A program made the position numbers and the translations under genes. 64,000 bases of DNA from Lachnospiraceae bacterium 3-1 (GTDB lineage Bacteria; Bacillota; Clostridia; Lachnospirales; Lachnospiraceae). Location of the stretch: positions 1 to 64,000 of the forward strand of contig KE159594.1 in NCBI GenBank assembly GCA_000403255.2, written 5' to 3'. Under the pieces are notes generated by a model. That model saw only the letters and a program-made list of their open reading frames with translations, did not search any database and was not told where the DNA came from. Positions within the stretch are counted from its first letter, which is position 1. The number at the start of each line of letters is the position of its first letter. This document shows, piece after piece, positions 16,020-26,549 of this stretch.

Positions 16020-17535
16020 ATGTACCCTCCTTTTTTCCATCGCTAACAGACAGGCTGCCTGTATGCCCTGAGAAAGTTTCCCCGTGAAATTCTTCCAACA
16101 TGTTTACAGATGCGTGAAATTCATCCTCATATTTGAAACGTATTTCTATCCTGGGATAGCGCTCCCCTTCCTTCTTTTCATAAACCAATATCTGCTCAAT
16201 CAGAGAAACCACAACTTCCCTGGACAGGTATTCCAAATATCCATATTTCTTAAACCCATTGATCCAACCGCATGTATCTTTCTCTCCATCGGCAAAAAAC
16301 GCCTTCTCCACTTCCATTGCTTCCAGCGACTGTTCTGCTACCTTGGTACGTTTTTCATAGTTTTCTTTTAACTCCAGATATTCTTCCTTCGTAATCAGCC
16401 CATCTTTGTAATCCTCATATAAATCCAGGCGCAAATGGTTATATTTCTGCGCTTCTTCCTTTTTCTTTGTAATCTGACGATTCCTTTTTTCTATCTTTCC
16501 TTTCTTGATCTGCACATCTTCCAGCTTATCCAGAATCCGTCCTAAATCCGTCACATTCTTAATCTGATAATTGAACAGCTTCAGTACGCTTTCCTCCAAA
16601 GCCTCCGCATTGATGCTGTGGGAACTGCAAATATCCTTATTTCCTTTATGGCTCCCACATACATAATAAATAAATTTCCTTTTTCCAGATGGAACCGTCT
16701 TTCTGACCATGTTTGCGCCGCAATCGCCGCACTTTACAACACCAGACAGATAATATACTTTCTCTTTTGCGGTTCCTGTCCTCGTATCCATCTGTAATTG
16801 CTCCTGTGCATTTTGGAAATCAACGGACGGGATAATCGCTTCATGGGTATTTTCCACCTGGCTCCATTTGCTCCGGTCACGCTTCACTTTCTTCTTCACT
16901 TTATAATTGGGCGTGGTTTCCTTCCCCTGAACCAACGTCCCGGTATAAACGGGATTCCCTAAAATGCGGAGTACATGCATATGTGTCCACTGGCTTTTCA
17001 GTTTCTTCTTAAAGCCGGTATAAAACGCACTGCCATTCTCTTTCTTATAGTCCATTGGCGTAAGGATGCTCTTCTTATTCAGCTTCTCCGCTATTTTATA
17101 CGCATTACTGCCCTGCAGATACATCCAGAAGATAGACCGCACCACTTCTGCAGCCTCTTCATCAATCTCCAGCTTATTTTTATCTTCTTCTGACTTCCGG
17201 TAGCCGTAAGGGGCAAAGGGGCCTACAAAATCCCCCCGTTTCCTTTTCACTTCCAGGTTGCTCCGGATTTTAATGCTGATGTCTCTGCAGTATGCGTCGT
17301 TGATCAGATTTTTGAATGGAATGATAATGTTATTTGTCTGAGCATCATTGGCTATACTGTCATAGTTATCATTGACTGCAATAAAACGGACACCCAAGTA
17401 TGGGAATATTTTTTCAATATATTTCCCTACCTCGATGTGGTTTCTCCCAAAACGCGATAAATCCCTTGTTACCACGCAGTTCACTTTCCTTGCTTTAATA
17501 TCCTCTAACATCTGCTGGAATGCCGGACGTTCGAA
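16003..17535 (-). pseudogene. Large serine recombinase 3, 3' part of split gene
   Basis: This encodes everything after residue 64 of the first recombinase of the trio: from ERPAFQQMLEDIKARKVNC through DLSRFGRNHIEVGKYIEKIFP, the recombinase domain, zinc ribbon (CGDCGANM...CSSHS) and C-terminal IEIRFKYEDEFH. It lacks the catalytic serine, which is on the 5' piece at 26600-26791. The frame runs on into the inserted element up to 17601, but those residues (around QKYRYLTSA) are element-derived. Excision of the 9-kb element would restore a ~570-residue gene in frame. Confidence 0.88.
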
Positions 17536-17538
17536 AGC

Positions 17539-17553
17539 TGACGTTAGATAACG
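17539..17553. repeat. Left terminal inverted repeat of the 9-kb element
   Basis: TGACGTTAGATAACG. It pairs with the right end at 26583-26597 (13 of 15). Confidence 0.7.
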
Positions 17554-17633
17554 ATACTTTTGAAAACACTGGAAAATCAAGGTTTTTTGAGCGACGGACA
17601 AGCAGGGTATTGTACTAAAAACTGAATACGACG

Positions 17634-17688
17634 CAGAAGCGGCGTTTCTTACTCTCTACATGGGAGAACAGGAACGCCGCTTTTTTTA
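17634..17688 (+). terminator. Rho-independent terminator
   Basis: AGCGGCGTT and AACGCCGCT form a stem around a ~25-nt loop followed by seven T, on the plus strand. It sits close to the left end of the 9-kb element and would block read-through from outside. Confidence 0.65.
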
Positions 17689-17693
17689 TGCCC

Positions 17694-17810
17694 TTTGTTA
17701 CGCAGTAGGGGCAGAAAAAGCCTTGCTACAAGCGGTTTTGCGGGTGTGTATCTGGCGCGGCAAGGGATTTATACCTTATCCCCGAAACCGCGCTTCTACT
17801 GCGTAACAAA
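17694..17810. other. Large inverted-repeat structure upstream of Rep-like gene
   Basis: TTTGTTACGCAGTAG (17694-17708) is perfectly complementary to CTACTGCGTAACAAA (17796-17810). Inside, CCTTGC pairs with GCAAGG and a longer imperfect pair (AAGCGGTTTTGCGGG with CCCCGAAACCGCGCTT) can form. It ends 24 bp before the Rep-like start codon. It may be an origin (replication or transfer) or a transcript leader that folds. Confidence 0.5.
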
Positions 17811-17834
17811 TCCAAAGCAAAGGAGCTATGAACT

Positions 17835-18389
17835 ATGGCAGTTTTCAGAGTGGAACGGAACAAGGGCTACACCGTTATGAGCAACCACCACCTACGTAAC
17901 AAGGAGCTAGCTCTAAAGGCCAAGGGGCTTTTATCGCAAATGCTGTCACTCCCCGAAGATTGGGACTACACCTTGAAAGGCTTATCCCTTATCAATCGGG
18001 AGAAGATAGACGCTATCCGCGAAGCCATACGGGAGCTTGAAAAAGCCGGGTATATCGTCCGTTCAAGGGAGCGCGACGAGAAAGGACGCTTGCGGGGCAC
18101 GGACTATGTGATATTCGAGCAGCCGCAGCCGCCTACGCCGGATTTACCTACATTGGAAAATCCAACATTGGATAATCCAACACAGGAAAAACCAACATTG
18201 GATAATCCAACGCAATTAAATAAAGATATACAAAGAACTGACTTACCAAAAAAAGAAAAATCAAATACGGATTTATCAAGTACCCATTCCATTCCATTCC
18301 TATCCTTTCCCCTACCCCCTCACCTTGCGGGGAAGCGGCTGCGCCGCCGGAACGGAAAGGAACGGAAGCGGCAGCACAGAGCGCGGTAG
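17835..18389 (+). pseudogene. Rep-like winged-helix protein, C-terminus lost by frameshift
   Basis: The N-terminal ~95 residues (MAVFRVERNKGYTVMSNHHL, AKGLLSQMLSLPEDWDYTLK, AGYIVRSRERDEKGRLRGTDY) are the winged-helix domain of replication-type proteins of Firmicute conjugative elements, related to DUF6017/RepA_N. A threonine/proline/asparagine-rich repeat follows (TLENPTLDNPTQEKPTLDNPTQ), encoded by imperfect DNA repeats around 18149-18210 that may be iteron remnants. From about residue 165 the frame changes to a basic tail. Another frame continues briefly with AAAQSAVDT, typical of the family, before a new leader at 18400. So the C-terminal domain is gone. Confidence 0.7.
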
Positions 18390-18416
18390 ACACAACCACA
18401 AAAGGAGGATTTTATT

Positions 18417-18551
18417 ATGGCACAGAAAATGACAGGAGCACGCCCCCACTTTCCGGCGCAGTACACAGCGGCAGGAGCCGCACCCCCTACAACTGAATAC
18501 CGCCGCGCGGCAGAAAGGATTTATTTATGGCATTTTTCAATAGCGCAGTAG
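18417..18551 (+). CDS. Small ORF upstream of maff2, doubtful
   Basis: A 44-codon frame beginning MAQKMTGARPHFPAQY with AAAGGAGG 9 nt before the ATG, overlapping the Maff2 start. The good ribosome binding site supports translation; no family is recognised. It may be the start of a gene truncated by the same rearrangement that removed the Rep C-terminus. Confidence 0.3.
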   Translation: MAQKMTGARPHFPAQYTAAGAAPPTTEYRRAAERIYLWHFSIAQ

Positions 18552-18667
18552 GCGTTTTGCAGACCCTTGTTGTAGCTCTGGGAGCCGGGCTTGGTATCTG
18601 GGGCGTTATCAACCTCATGGAGGGCTACGGCAACGACAATCCGGGCGCGAATGCTCATGTACGGTAA
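18527..18667 (+). pseudogene. Maff2-family membrane protein, truncated
   Basis: The start MAFFNSAVGVLQTLVVALGA followed by GLGIWGVINLMEGYGNDNPG is the recognisable N-terminus of Maff2 proteins, small two-helix membrane proteins of conjugation modules. After residue 41 the sequence departs into ANAHVR and stops; the second helix is missing. The junction at about 18650 marks the left limit of the TetR/flavodoxin cassette. Confidence 0.75.
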
Positions 18668-18823
18668 AGAAGCAAGCAACCGAAAACAAGCGATAGACCG
18701 CCAGCACCACACTATTCCGAACCAAAGACCAAAAGATAAGCATTGTGGAAATGTGCATAACTGGCTATGGAATCTCACTCACCCATTCATACATTTTTCA
18801 AAATACTTTTTTCCAGATAGAAG

Positions 18824-18870
18824 TTGACATTGTTTCTTAAAACCACTATAATTAAACTCTAAGTTTAATT
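18824..18870 (+). promoter_or_regulatory. Promoter and operator of TetR/flavodoxin cassette
   Basis: TTGACA (18824-18829), 17 bp, TATAAT (18847-18852). Overlapping the -10 is a palindrome AATTAAACT-cta-AGTTTAATT (18850-18870). The arrangement implies that the TetR protein encoded next represses this promoter. Confidence 0.75.
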
Positions 18871-18885
18871 AAAAGGAGGTAGGCA

Positions 18886-19524
18886 ATGGCACGGAGAAAA
18901 AAAGAGCCGAAAAGCGTACACCGAGAAAAAATTGCTTCCGCTGCATCAGTATTATTCATGGATAAAGGTATTGCAACTACATCTATGGACGATATAGCAA
19001 AGGCAGCCGGATATAGCAAAGCGACTTTATATGTGTATTTTGAGAACAAAGAGGAAATTGTTGGTATCTTAGTGCTGGATAGCATGAAAAAACTTTATCA
19101 TTACATCGTTTCTGCATTAGAGCAACAAGAAACCACAAAAGAACAATACAATTTCATTTGTTGTGGGCTGGTTCAGTATCAGGAAGAATTTCCATTCTAC
19201 TTCAAAATGGTATTGGATAAAATCAACATTGATTTTGAAAACCACGATTATCTCCCTGAAGAAAAAGAAACTTATCAAATAGGGGAAGAAATAAACGAAA
19301 AGATAAAGGAATTTTTAATTTCCGGCATGGATAAAGGCGATTTGCGTGACAATCTGAAAATCAAACCTACTATTTTAAATTTTTGGGGTATGCTGTCCGG
19401 GCTTATTCAGCTTGCAGCAAATAAAGAAGAATATATAAAAAAAACAATGGGATTATCAAAAATACAGTTTTTGGAGTATGGCTTTCATATGCTGTATTGT
19501 TCTATTGCAAACAAGGAGGAATGA
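18886..19524 (+). CDS. TetR/AcrR-family repressor
   Basis: A 212-residue regulator with an N-terminal helix-turn-helix (MDDIAKAAGYSKATLYVYFENKEEIV, residues ~35-60) and a helical ligand-binding C-terminus. AAAGGAGG precedes the ATG. It leads a three-gene run with a flavodoxin-like reductase and an FMN-binding protein; its promoter overlaps a 9-bp-arm palindrome, so autoregulation is likely. The inducer is unknown; a redox-active or electrophilic compound is plausible from the neighbours. Confidence 0.85.
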   Translation: MARRKKEPKSVHREKIASAASVLFMDKGIATTSMDDIAKAAGYSKATLYVYFENKEEIVGILVLDSMKKLYHYIVSALEQQETTKEQYNFICCGLVQYQEEFPFYFKMVLDKINIDFENHDYLPEEKETYQIGEEINEKIKEFLISGMDKGDLRDNLKIKPTILNFWGMLSGLIQLAANKEEYIKKTMGLSKIQFLEYGFHMLYCSIANKEE

Positions 19525-19526
19525 TT

Positions 19527-20096
19527 ATGAATGAAAAAGTTTTACTTGCTATTTTGGGAAGCCCTCATGTAAATGGAACGACCGCAACTATGCTAGATTA
19601 TGCCATTCATAAAGCTGAAAAAATAGGTTATAACGTAACAAGAATTAACCTCTACGAAAAAAATCTTTCATACTGTACGGGCTGTAGGGCTTGTATGAAT
19701 ACACAAACTTGTATTCAAAAGGACGATATACAGGAAATTGTAATGTGGTTACAGAAATGTCAAATGGTTTTGCTTGCAGCTCCCGTCTATTGGGCGAATA
19801 TACCTGCTCCTGTTAAGAATTTATTTGACCGATTATTGGGAACGGCTATGGAGGAAACAAGCACTTTTCCTAAGCCACGTTTAAGGGGCAAGAAATATAT
19901 GCTTTTAACTTCCTGCAATACGCCTTCTCCTCTTTCATGGATATTCGGACAAAGCAGCGGGGCAATACGCAGTATGGACGAGTTTTTTAAGACAGCGGGA
20001 ATGAAGCCGATAGGAAAAATTGTATGTACGGGTGCATCAAATAAAAAAGAGCTGCCAAAACAAACAATCAAAAAAATTGAGAGGTGTATGAAATGA
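19527..20096 (+). CDS. Flavodoxin-family NAD(P)H-dependent oxidoreductase
   Basis: A 189-residue flavoprotein. LLAILGSPHVNGTTATMLDYA is the FMN-phosphate loop, YCTGCRACMNTQTC is the two-Cys-pair motif of the iron-sulfur-flavoprotein-like subgroup, and LAAPVYWANIPAPVKNLFDR is the second FMN loop. Start at 19527, 7 nt after GGAGG. Likely a quinone, nitro or azo-type reductase; the substrate is not deducible. It overlaps the next gene by ATGA. Confidence 0.85.
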   Translation: MNEKVLLAILGSPHVNGTTATMLDYAIHKAEKIGYNVTRINLYEKNLSYCTGCRACMNTQTCIQKDDIQEIVMWLQKCQMVLLAAPVYWANIPAPVKNLFDRLLGTAMEETSTFPKPRLRGKKYMLLTSCNTPSPLSWIFGQSSGAIRSMDEFFKTAGMKPIGKIVCTGASNKKELPKQTIKKIERCMK

Positions 20097-20497
20097 GAAT
20101 ATCCAAAAAGAAAATAATTTTATGTGTTATCATGCTCCTTTTGCTTGTCGGTTTCGTTTGGGGAATAATCTACCTTAAAAGTGTTGCAGATTATAAACAA
20201 GATGTAAAAGAAACCACTTTTGAAGAAATAAATATTTCGGATATTTCCGACGGAGTTTATATTGGTGAATATGATGTGAATTTTATATATGCCAAAGTGG
20301 AAGTTACCGTGCAAAATGGAGAAATCACAAATATTAACATTTTGGAGCATAGGCATGACCGTGGAAAAGCCGCAGAAGCCATAAGTAACAAAATAGTTGA
20401 TGAACAGAAAATAGATGTAGACGCAATATCAGGTGCAACAAATTCAAGCGCCGTTATAAAAAAGGCTGTTGAAAATGCCCTAAAAAATGGGCTATAA
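20093..20497 (+). CDS. Membrane-anchored FMN-binding domain protein
   Basis: A 134-residue protein with one N-terminal membrane helix (IILCVIMLLLLVGFVWGII) and an extracytoplasmic FMN_bind domain: DGVYIGEYDVNFIYAKVEVTV and, near the end, DAISGATNSSAVIKKAV. The SGAT sequence is the signature where FMN is covalently attached to Thr in RnfG/NqrC-like domains. It starts inside the stop of the flavodoxin gene (ATGA), so the pair may form an electron relay to an extracellular acceptor. A separate flavin transferase would be required; none is in the window. Confidence 0.8.
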   Translation: MRISKKKIILCVIMLLLLVGFVWGIIYLKSVADYKQDVKETTFEEINISDISDGVYIGEYDVNFIYAKVEVTVQNGEITNINILEHRHDRGKAAEAISNKIVDEQKIDVDAISGATNSSAVIKKAVENALKNGL

Positions 20498-20557
20498 CAT
20501 TTCAAAAGTAACTGCAAACCATGCACCGCCCTACGTGGGAGAAAGGGGGAATCATTT

Positions 20558-21016
20558 ATGCCTTGTACAGAAGCATACAAAGAACATATCATGTATACGT
20601 TCAATGGCTATTGCAAGACCGTCATACGCTTTGCGGCTATCAACGCATGGCGTGACAGGAGCAGGCGGCGGCAAAAGGAAATATCCCTTGAATACCTCAC
20701 AGAAGAAAAGTTTTACCCTTTAGGCACAACAGATGAATATTTTGAAGCACCCTATGAAGAATACCCCATTACAGTATGCGGTCAGACAGTTATCCTCACC
20801 AATGGAGAGCTTGCCACCGCCCTGCTATATTTGCCGGAGAAGAACCGGGAAATCATTTTCCTTTACTTTTTCGGGCATTACACACAACAGGAAATCGGGA
20901 AAATGTACGGACGCTGCCGGAGTACGACCGGGTATCAAATCCGCAGGACTTTACAGCTTCTGCACAAGGAAATGGAGGTGCTTTCACATGGGGAATCCGA
21001 ACCTTTTGCCCTATGA
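20558..21016 (+). CDS. RNA polymerase sigma factor, ECF/sigma-70-like, element type
   Basis: A 152-residue protein of the kind encoded in Tn916-like and related elements. The region-4 helix-turn-helix is near the C-terminus (LLYLPEKNREIIFLYFFGHY, TQQEIGKMYGRCRSTTGYQI). GAAAGGGGG precedes the ATG. It overlaps a small helix-turn-helix gene, which is a usual pair in these elements. Confidence 0.8.
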   Translation: MPCTEAYKEHIMYTFNGYCKTVIRFAAINAWRDRSRRRQKEISLEYLTEEKFYPLGTTDEYFEAPYEEYPITVCGQTVILTNGELATALLYLPEKNREIIFLYFFGHYTQQEIGKMYGRCRSTTGYQIRRTLQLLHKEMEVLSHGESEPFAL

Positions 21017-21199
21017 AACGATTGTCCGGGCGACCAGCGGCGAGCCGGAAGCCGTGGACGAGGTTTTACGGCATTACAGCAAGCGAATCCGAATCCCCGC
21101 CATTGAAAACGGGCTTATAGACAGGGAACCGAGGACAGCATAAAACAGCGGCTTGTCACTGCCCTGTTTAAGTTCCCCTTTGATGAACAGAAAGTATAA
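20988..21199 (+). pseudogene. Helix-turn-helix domain protein, one-base frameshift
   Basis: MGNPNLLPYETIVRATSGEP...VDEVLRHYSKRIR is the usual start of the small helix-turn-helix protein following the sigma factor. After DRE a single-base loss near 21127-21130 shifts the frame; the original continues as EDSIKQRLVTALFKFPFDEQ and stops at 21197-21199. It overlaps the sigma gene by 29 nt. Confidence 0.75.
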
Positions 21200-21273
21200 G
21201 AAATCGCTTTCATTTTTTGAAAAACGGATATATAATAAAGCAACGACAAATCGGGATTTACAGGAGGAAAGAA

Positions 21274-21816
21274 ATGAAAGAAATATTGGAATTTAACCAC
21301 AAAAAACAATGTGGTTTATGGTTGATTCTTATTGGAATTGTACTAATAGTAGCTGTCATTTGTGGCGGTGAATTTTTTGTTAATCCGTTTGTGTTTCTGA
21401 TAGGTTATTATGCCTGCTTTTTTGGAGTCAACGTAAACAAAAAAGTGAGAGAAAAACTTTCTCAAGGAGATATTTCTAAAAAGCAGATAAAGATGATTTA
21501 TTTTTCGATTGCTACGTTGTTTATATTAATGTTTTGTATTGCTGGCCCGTTTATCCCCGGATGGCATTGGAGGCAGATATGGCTTGGTGTACTGATGGCA
21601 ACATCAATACATTTCTTCTTATGGTTTTTTGTACATGGTTGGAGTATGGTAGTATTGGGGATTGTATGTATGGTTATCGTAACAATGGGCTATATTTTTC
21701 CAGGCATACCAGTTTCAGTTATTTGTATTGCAGATGCGATGGTTAAACTGATATGCGGAATATATTTGTTATTTATTGCAAAACCATCAAAATACATTCC
21801 TAATGTGATAAAGTAG
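21274..21816 (+). CDS. DUF6609-like membrane protein
   Basis: A 180-residue protein with about six hydrophobic segments (WLILIGIVLIVAVICGG, PFVFLIGYYACFFGV, IATLFILMFCIAGPF, VLMATSIHFFLWFFV, VVLGIVCMVIVTMGY, ICGIYLLFIA). AGGAGG lies 7 nt before the ATG. It fits what I know of DUF6609 proteins, which are of unknown function. It stands alone between the sigma/HTH pair and a transposase remnant, followed by a terminator. Confidence 0.6.
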   Translation: MKEILEFNHKKQCGLWLILIGIVLIVAVICGGEFFVNPFVFLIGYYACFFGVNVNKKVREKLSQGDISKKQIKMIYFSIATLFILMFCIAGPFIPGWHWRQIWLGVLMATSIHFFLWFFVHGWSMVVLGIVCMVIVTMGYIFPGIPVSVICIADAMVKLICGIYLLFIAKPSKYIPNVIK

Positions 21817-21878
21817 CGAATTTGCAAAGAAACAACTTCCAGTTTGTGGAATTATAGCCAGCTAAAAACTGAATAACC

Positions 21879-21937
21879 GCCGTTGCATAGAACGGCACAC
21901 CAAGACAGGAAATCAAGAAAAGGTTCCCTGTTTTTTT
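21879..21937 (+). terminator. Hairpin and rho-independent terminator
   Basis: GCCGTT (21879-21884) pairs with AACGGC (21891-21896). A second stem, ACAGGAA (21905-21911) with TTCCCTGT, is followed by seven T (to 21937). Confidence 0.65.
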
Positions 21938-22017
21938 GCGCTCATTTTTGGCATTTTCAAAAAATTTCTGTTCCCCTTTCGTATTTTATTGTTGCTTATT
22001 AGCGAATACTTAAAAAT

Positions 22018-22370
22018 GGTTCTTTTCTGCGGCTTCCTCCCGCAGCTGCTGCCTTTTCCCTTCATCCATGTCCAGGTCCAGAAGCGGCGCTATGATTCGG
22101 TATCTTCTGAGCGCCTCCCGCAATCCTGTGCACTCGTTTCCTGCTGTCCCTGTACTTAAGCGGTCCCCCACAGCATGGACAGATACTTTCTTCTTTACTG
22201 TCGATTAAAAATATCTTCAGTTTCCTTGTATTCCACTTCATATTTTGATATAATGTCCATGGTTTTAGTGATGGTTTCAGGAGACCGCTCTGTGCAAAAG
22301 ATTCGTGTCCTGAAACCTTTTCCTTTCTCTGTTCCCATGTCATTATATCGGTTAATTCTGTGACAGGCAA
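22018..22370 (-). pseudogene. Transposase remnant (DUF6431 zinc protein and HTH start)
   Basis: On the minus strand one frame gives SICPCCGGPLKYRDSRKRVH, the Cys-rich start of DUF6431 proteins that accompany a transposase. An overlapping frame gives LREALRRYRIIAPLLDLDMD...RQQLREEAAEK, the start of a Mu/IS481-like transposase helix-turn-helix region, which stops at 22018. No transposase core is present. Confidence 0.55.
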
Positions 22371-22561
22371 CCACAGTAATTATAGGACAGGAAAAATGGG
22401 TAGCAACCCTATTACATTTTACTGTTCACCTTTCCTCTTGGATATGTCTACACTGTTCTATCAGTTAGCCAAAATAGAGCATGATATTCACGCATTTGTA
22501 ACTTTTCTTTGAAGTATAGATTATGGTCTTCTCAAAAACGGTCAACGGGTTTATAATATCC

Positions 22562-22588
22562 TTGCATTAACCGATTCGGTTAATGCAA
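22562..22588 (+). promoter_or_regulatory. Perfect 27-bp palindrome, TetR operator
   Basis: Two 13-bp arms (TTGCATTAACCGA and its complement) around a single T, ending 10 nt before the ATG of the TetR gene and including its ribosome binding site region. A TATAAT-like stretch (TTTATAATATCC) lies just upstream. Confidence 0.75.
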
Positions 22589-22598
22589 GGAGGACGCT

Positions 22599-23213
22599 AT
22601 GAACGATAAGTTTTTCAATCTGCCGTTAGAGAAACAGCAGAGGATCATCAATGCTGCATATAAAGTATTCTCACAGAGCAGCTACAAAAAAGCACCTATG
22701 TCAGAGATTGCCGATGAAGGCGGCATTTCCAAAGCGTTACTGTTCCATTACTTTACAAACAAAAAGGAACTATATTTGTATCTTTGGAACAGTGCAGTAG
22801 AAATGACAAGGAAAATAAATACAGATTATGCGGTGTTAGGTACGGATGATTTTTTTGAAATGCTGAAAAGAAGTCTGCTTGCAAGGTGTTCTTTAATGCG
22901 TTCATACCCTTATATCTATAAATTCTCATTAAATGCTTATTATGAGCAGCACCCTGATATAGAACAGGTAATCAACGAGAACTATACAGCCGTCAGCCAA
23001 TTAAGCAAAAACAAGGTATTTGATACAATAGACACCTCTGCTTTTCGCGGGGATGTTGATTTGAATATGATGTATTCAGAAATCTTTTACGCAGTTGATG
23101 GCTATATGATGAATAAATACCGCTCTGGTAATATTGTTCCAGATGAAATAGAGCAAGAAATCGCAACGTTAATCAATCATTGGAAGCAAATTTATACAGA
23201 AAGTAGGAAATGA
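22599..23213 (+). CDS. TetR/AcrR-family regulator
   Basis: A 204-residue regulator with the helix-turn-helix in MSEIADEGGISKALLFHYF TNKKELYLY (residues ~35-62) and a helical C-terminal ligand domain. AAGGAGGACGCT precedes the ATG, directly after a perfect palindrome. It overlaps the hydrolase gene by ATGA, so it probably represses the pair and responds to a substrate or product of the hydrolase. Confidence 0.85.
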   Translation: MNDKFFNLPLEKQQRIINAAYKVFSQSSYKKAPMSEIADEGGISKALLFHYFTNKKELYLYLWNSAVEMTRKINTDYAVLGTDDFFEMLKRSLLARCSLMRSYPYIYKFSLNAYYEQHPDIEQVINENYTAVSQLSKNKVFDTIDTSAFRGDVDLNMMYSEIFYAVDGYMMNKYRSGNIVPDEIEQEIATLINHWKQIYTESRK

Positions 23214-23965
23214 CTATGCTATATTTTGATGAGTACGGAAACAAAGATAATCCAACTATCCTATTGCTGCACGGTGCAGGTGCGCTTGATACATTTTGCA
23301 ACCAATACTGCTTTTCTGAGCAATACCATTTAATCGTGCCCCATTTGTATGGAGCAGGAAAATTAGCAGATAAAGTTTATAACCCTGATATGATGAAGCG
23401 GGAACTTTGGGAACTGATTGACAGCTTGCACAAGGAGAGAATCGGAGTAATCGGACATTCCCTCGGCGGGCAGCTTGCGATTATGCTTGTTTGCGAAAGA
23501 CCACATCAATTTAGTTTTGTAGTCTTTTTAAGCGCATGGGTTAATCCAAATCCAAAAACTGTTAAAATGTATTGCTCTCTTGCGGGAATGGCGGCTAAAA
23601 TGCTTCACATAAAATGGCTCGTCCGCTTTCAAGGAAAGTATTGGAATTATACCAAAGAGCAGTCAGATTATATGGCAGATTATTCAAGGCTCATCACTCC
23701 GCAAATTTATAAGTCGTTTTTCACCAATACATTAGATTTACGGAATGTCCCAACATATTCATCTATCAAAGTACCAATGTTGGCAATATGTGGTAGCGAC
23801 GAAGTAAAGGATATGAAAATATCTCTTGATATGCTTGGTAAAAATACCTGTTGCCAAACGATGATACTTCCAAGAGCAGGACATGATTTCCCTATGAGGA
23901 ATAGTAAGCAGCTTAATGCGGTGCTAAATGACTTCCTGTTCGATAAGGTAAAAGAAGATGAATAA
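23210..23965 (+). CDS. Alpha/beta-hydrolase
   Basis: A 251-residue enzyme. LLLHGAGALDTF is the oxyanion-hole strand, GVIGHSLGGQLA is the nucleophile elbow (Ser ~84), and RAGHDFPM near the end contains the catalytic His; MLAICGSDEVKDM supplies the likely Asp. The cap region around residues 120-180 is aromatic-rich. No signal peptide. The substrate is unknown. Start and stop overlap its neighbours (ATGA with TetR, 8 nt with the KTR gene). Confidence 0.85.
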   Translation: MTMLYFDEYGNKDNPTILLLHGAGALDTFCNQYCFSEQYHLIVPHLYGAGKLADKVYNPDMMKRELWELIDSLHKERIGVIGHSLGGQLAIMLVCERPHQFSFVVFLSAWVNPNPKTVKMYCSLAGMAAKMLHIKWLVRFQGKYWNYTKEQSDYMADYSRLITPQIYKSFFTNTLDLRNVPTYSSIKVPMLAICGSDEVKDMKISLDMLGKNTCCQTMILPRAGHDFPMRNSKQLNAVLNDFLFDKVKEDE

Positions 23966-24146
23966 AACAGAGTGGATACGTTGCCCTATCTGCGGAAATA
24001 AAACGAGGCTACGGATACAGGAAGATACAGAACTAAAAAACCTCCTGTTGTTCTGCCCAAAATGTAAACTAGAAACACTCATAAGCGTAAAACAACTGAA
24101 AATCACAATACACAAAGAGCCAGACGCAGAGCCGACAGACTTGTGA
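23958..24146 (+). CDS. Cysteine-rich KTR domain protein
   Basis: A 62-residue zinc-ribbon-like protein: IRCPICGNKTRLRIQ and LLLFCPKCKLETLI supply two CxxC pairs, with the KTR tripeptide after the first. Common cargo of conjugative elements of Firmicutes; function unknown. A degraded relative is at 53933-54018. Confidence 0.85.
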   Translation: MNKTEWIRCPICGNKTRLRIQEDTELKNLLLFCPKCKLETLISVKQLKITIHKEPDAEPTDL

Positions 24147-24249
24147 GAAATCACAGTTTGTCGGCTCTATTTTTTTCTGCTTTCTAATATAAGCCGTTTT
24201 ACACGGCAGGAATAGCAAGCCGCCGTTTCTTTTATCCTCTAAAGGGAAT

Positions 24250-24520
24250 GGCGACTGAACGCTGACAAATCCGGCGGGTGCGCCATGACGCTATCTGGGT
24301 GAGGTTATCCCCGCCTGGACAGCCGAGCGACCAACACCGCGCCGGAAAGCAAGTGTAGCGGCTTGCGGGCGACGACACCCAGAATATACAATGATACTTC
24401 CTTACAGCCACAGTCCGAGCGTTAAGAGCGTCGCAGGCAATGGGTAGGGCTGCATGAGAACCATGCCGGGGTGAAATTCCCATGAGGTTATGCTAATAAC
24501 CGTCCGATGAAAGCCCTTGT
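24250..24520 (+). ncRNA. Structured non-coding segment, possible RNA
   Basis: No protein is convincing here. The GC-rich segment can fold extensively: CTGGGTG (24295-24301) with CACCCAG; and a multibranch in which GGGCT (24447-24451) pairs with AGCCC (24512-24516) and encloses three hairpins: GCATG/CATGC (24452-24466), a GGG/CCC stem, and GGTTAT-gcta-ATAACC (24486-24501). It lies directly upstream of TnpW and the recombinase. It could be a truncated group II intron, an element-encoded regulatory RNA, or the leader of the recombinase operon. Confidence 0.4.
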
Positions 24521-24591
24521 TTTCTTGAATAGTGGACTTGCTGCTATTCATAGACTGTATTATATGTTTGCGAAAGAAAGGGGGATTTTCT

Positions 24592-26536
<1,945 letters not shown>

Positions 26537-26549
26537 CATACATCAAAAA

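Noticed and set aside
24232-24483. Minus-strand frame starting MGISPRHGSHAALPIACDAL
   Set aside because: It has no ribosome binding site, an odd composition, and coincides with the structured non-coding segment.
24236-24527. Intact group II intron
   Set aside because: There is no reverse transcriptase gene and no recognisable domain V; only a remnant or an unrelated RNA is possible.
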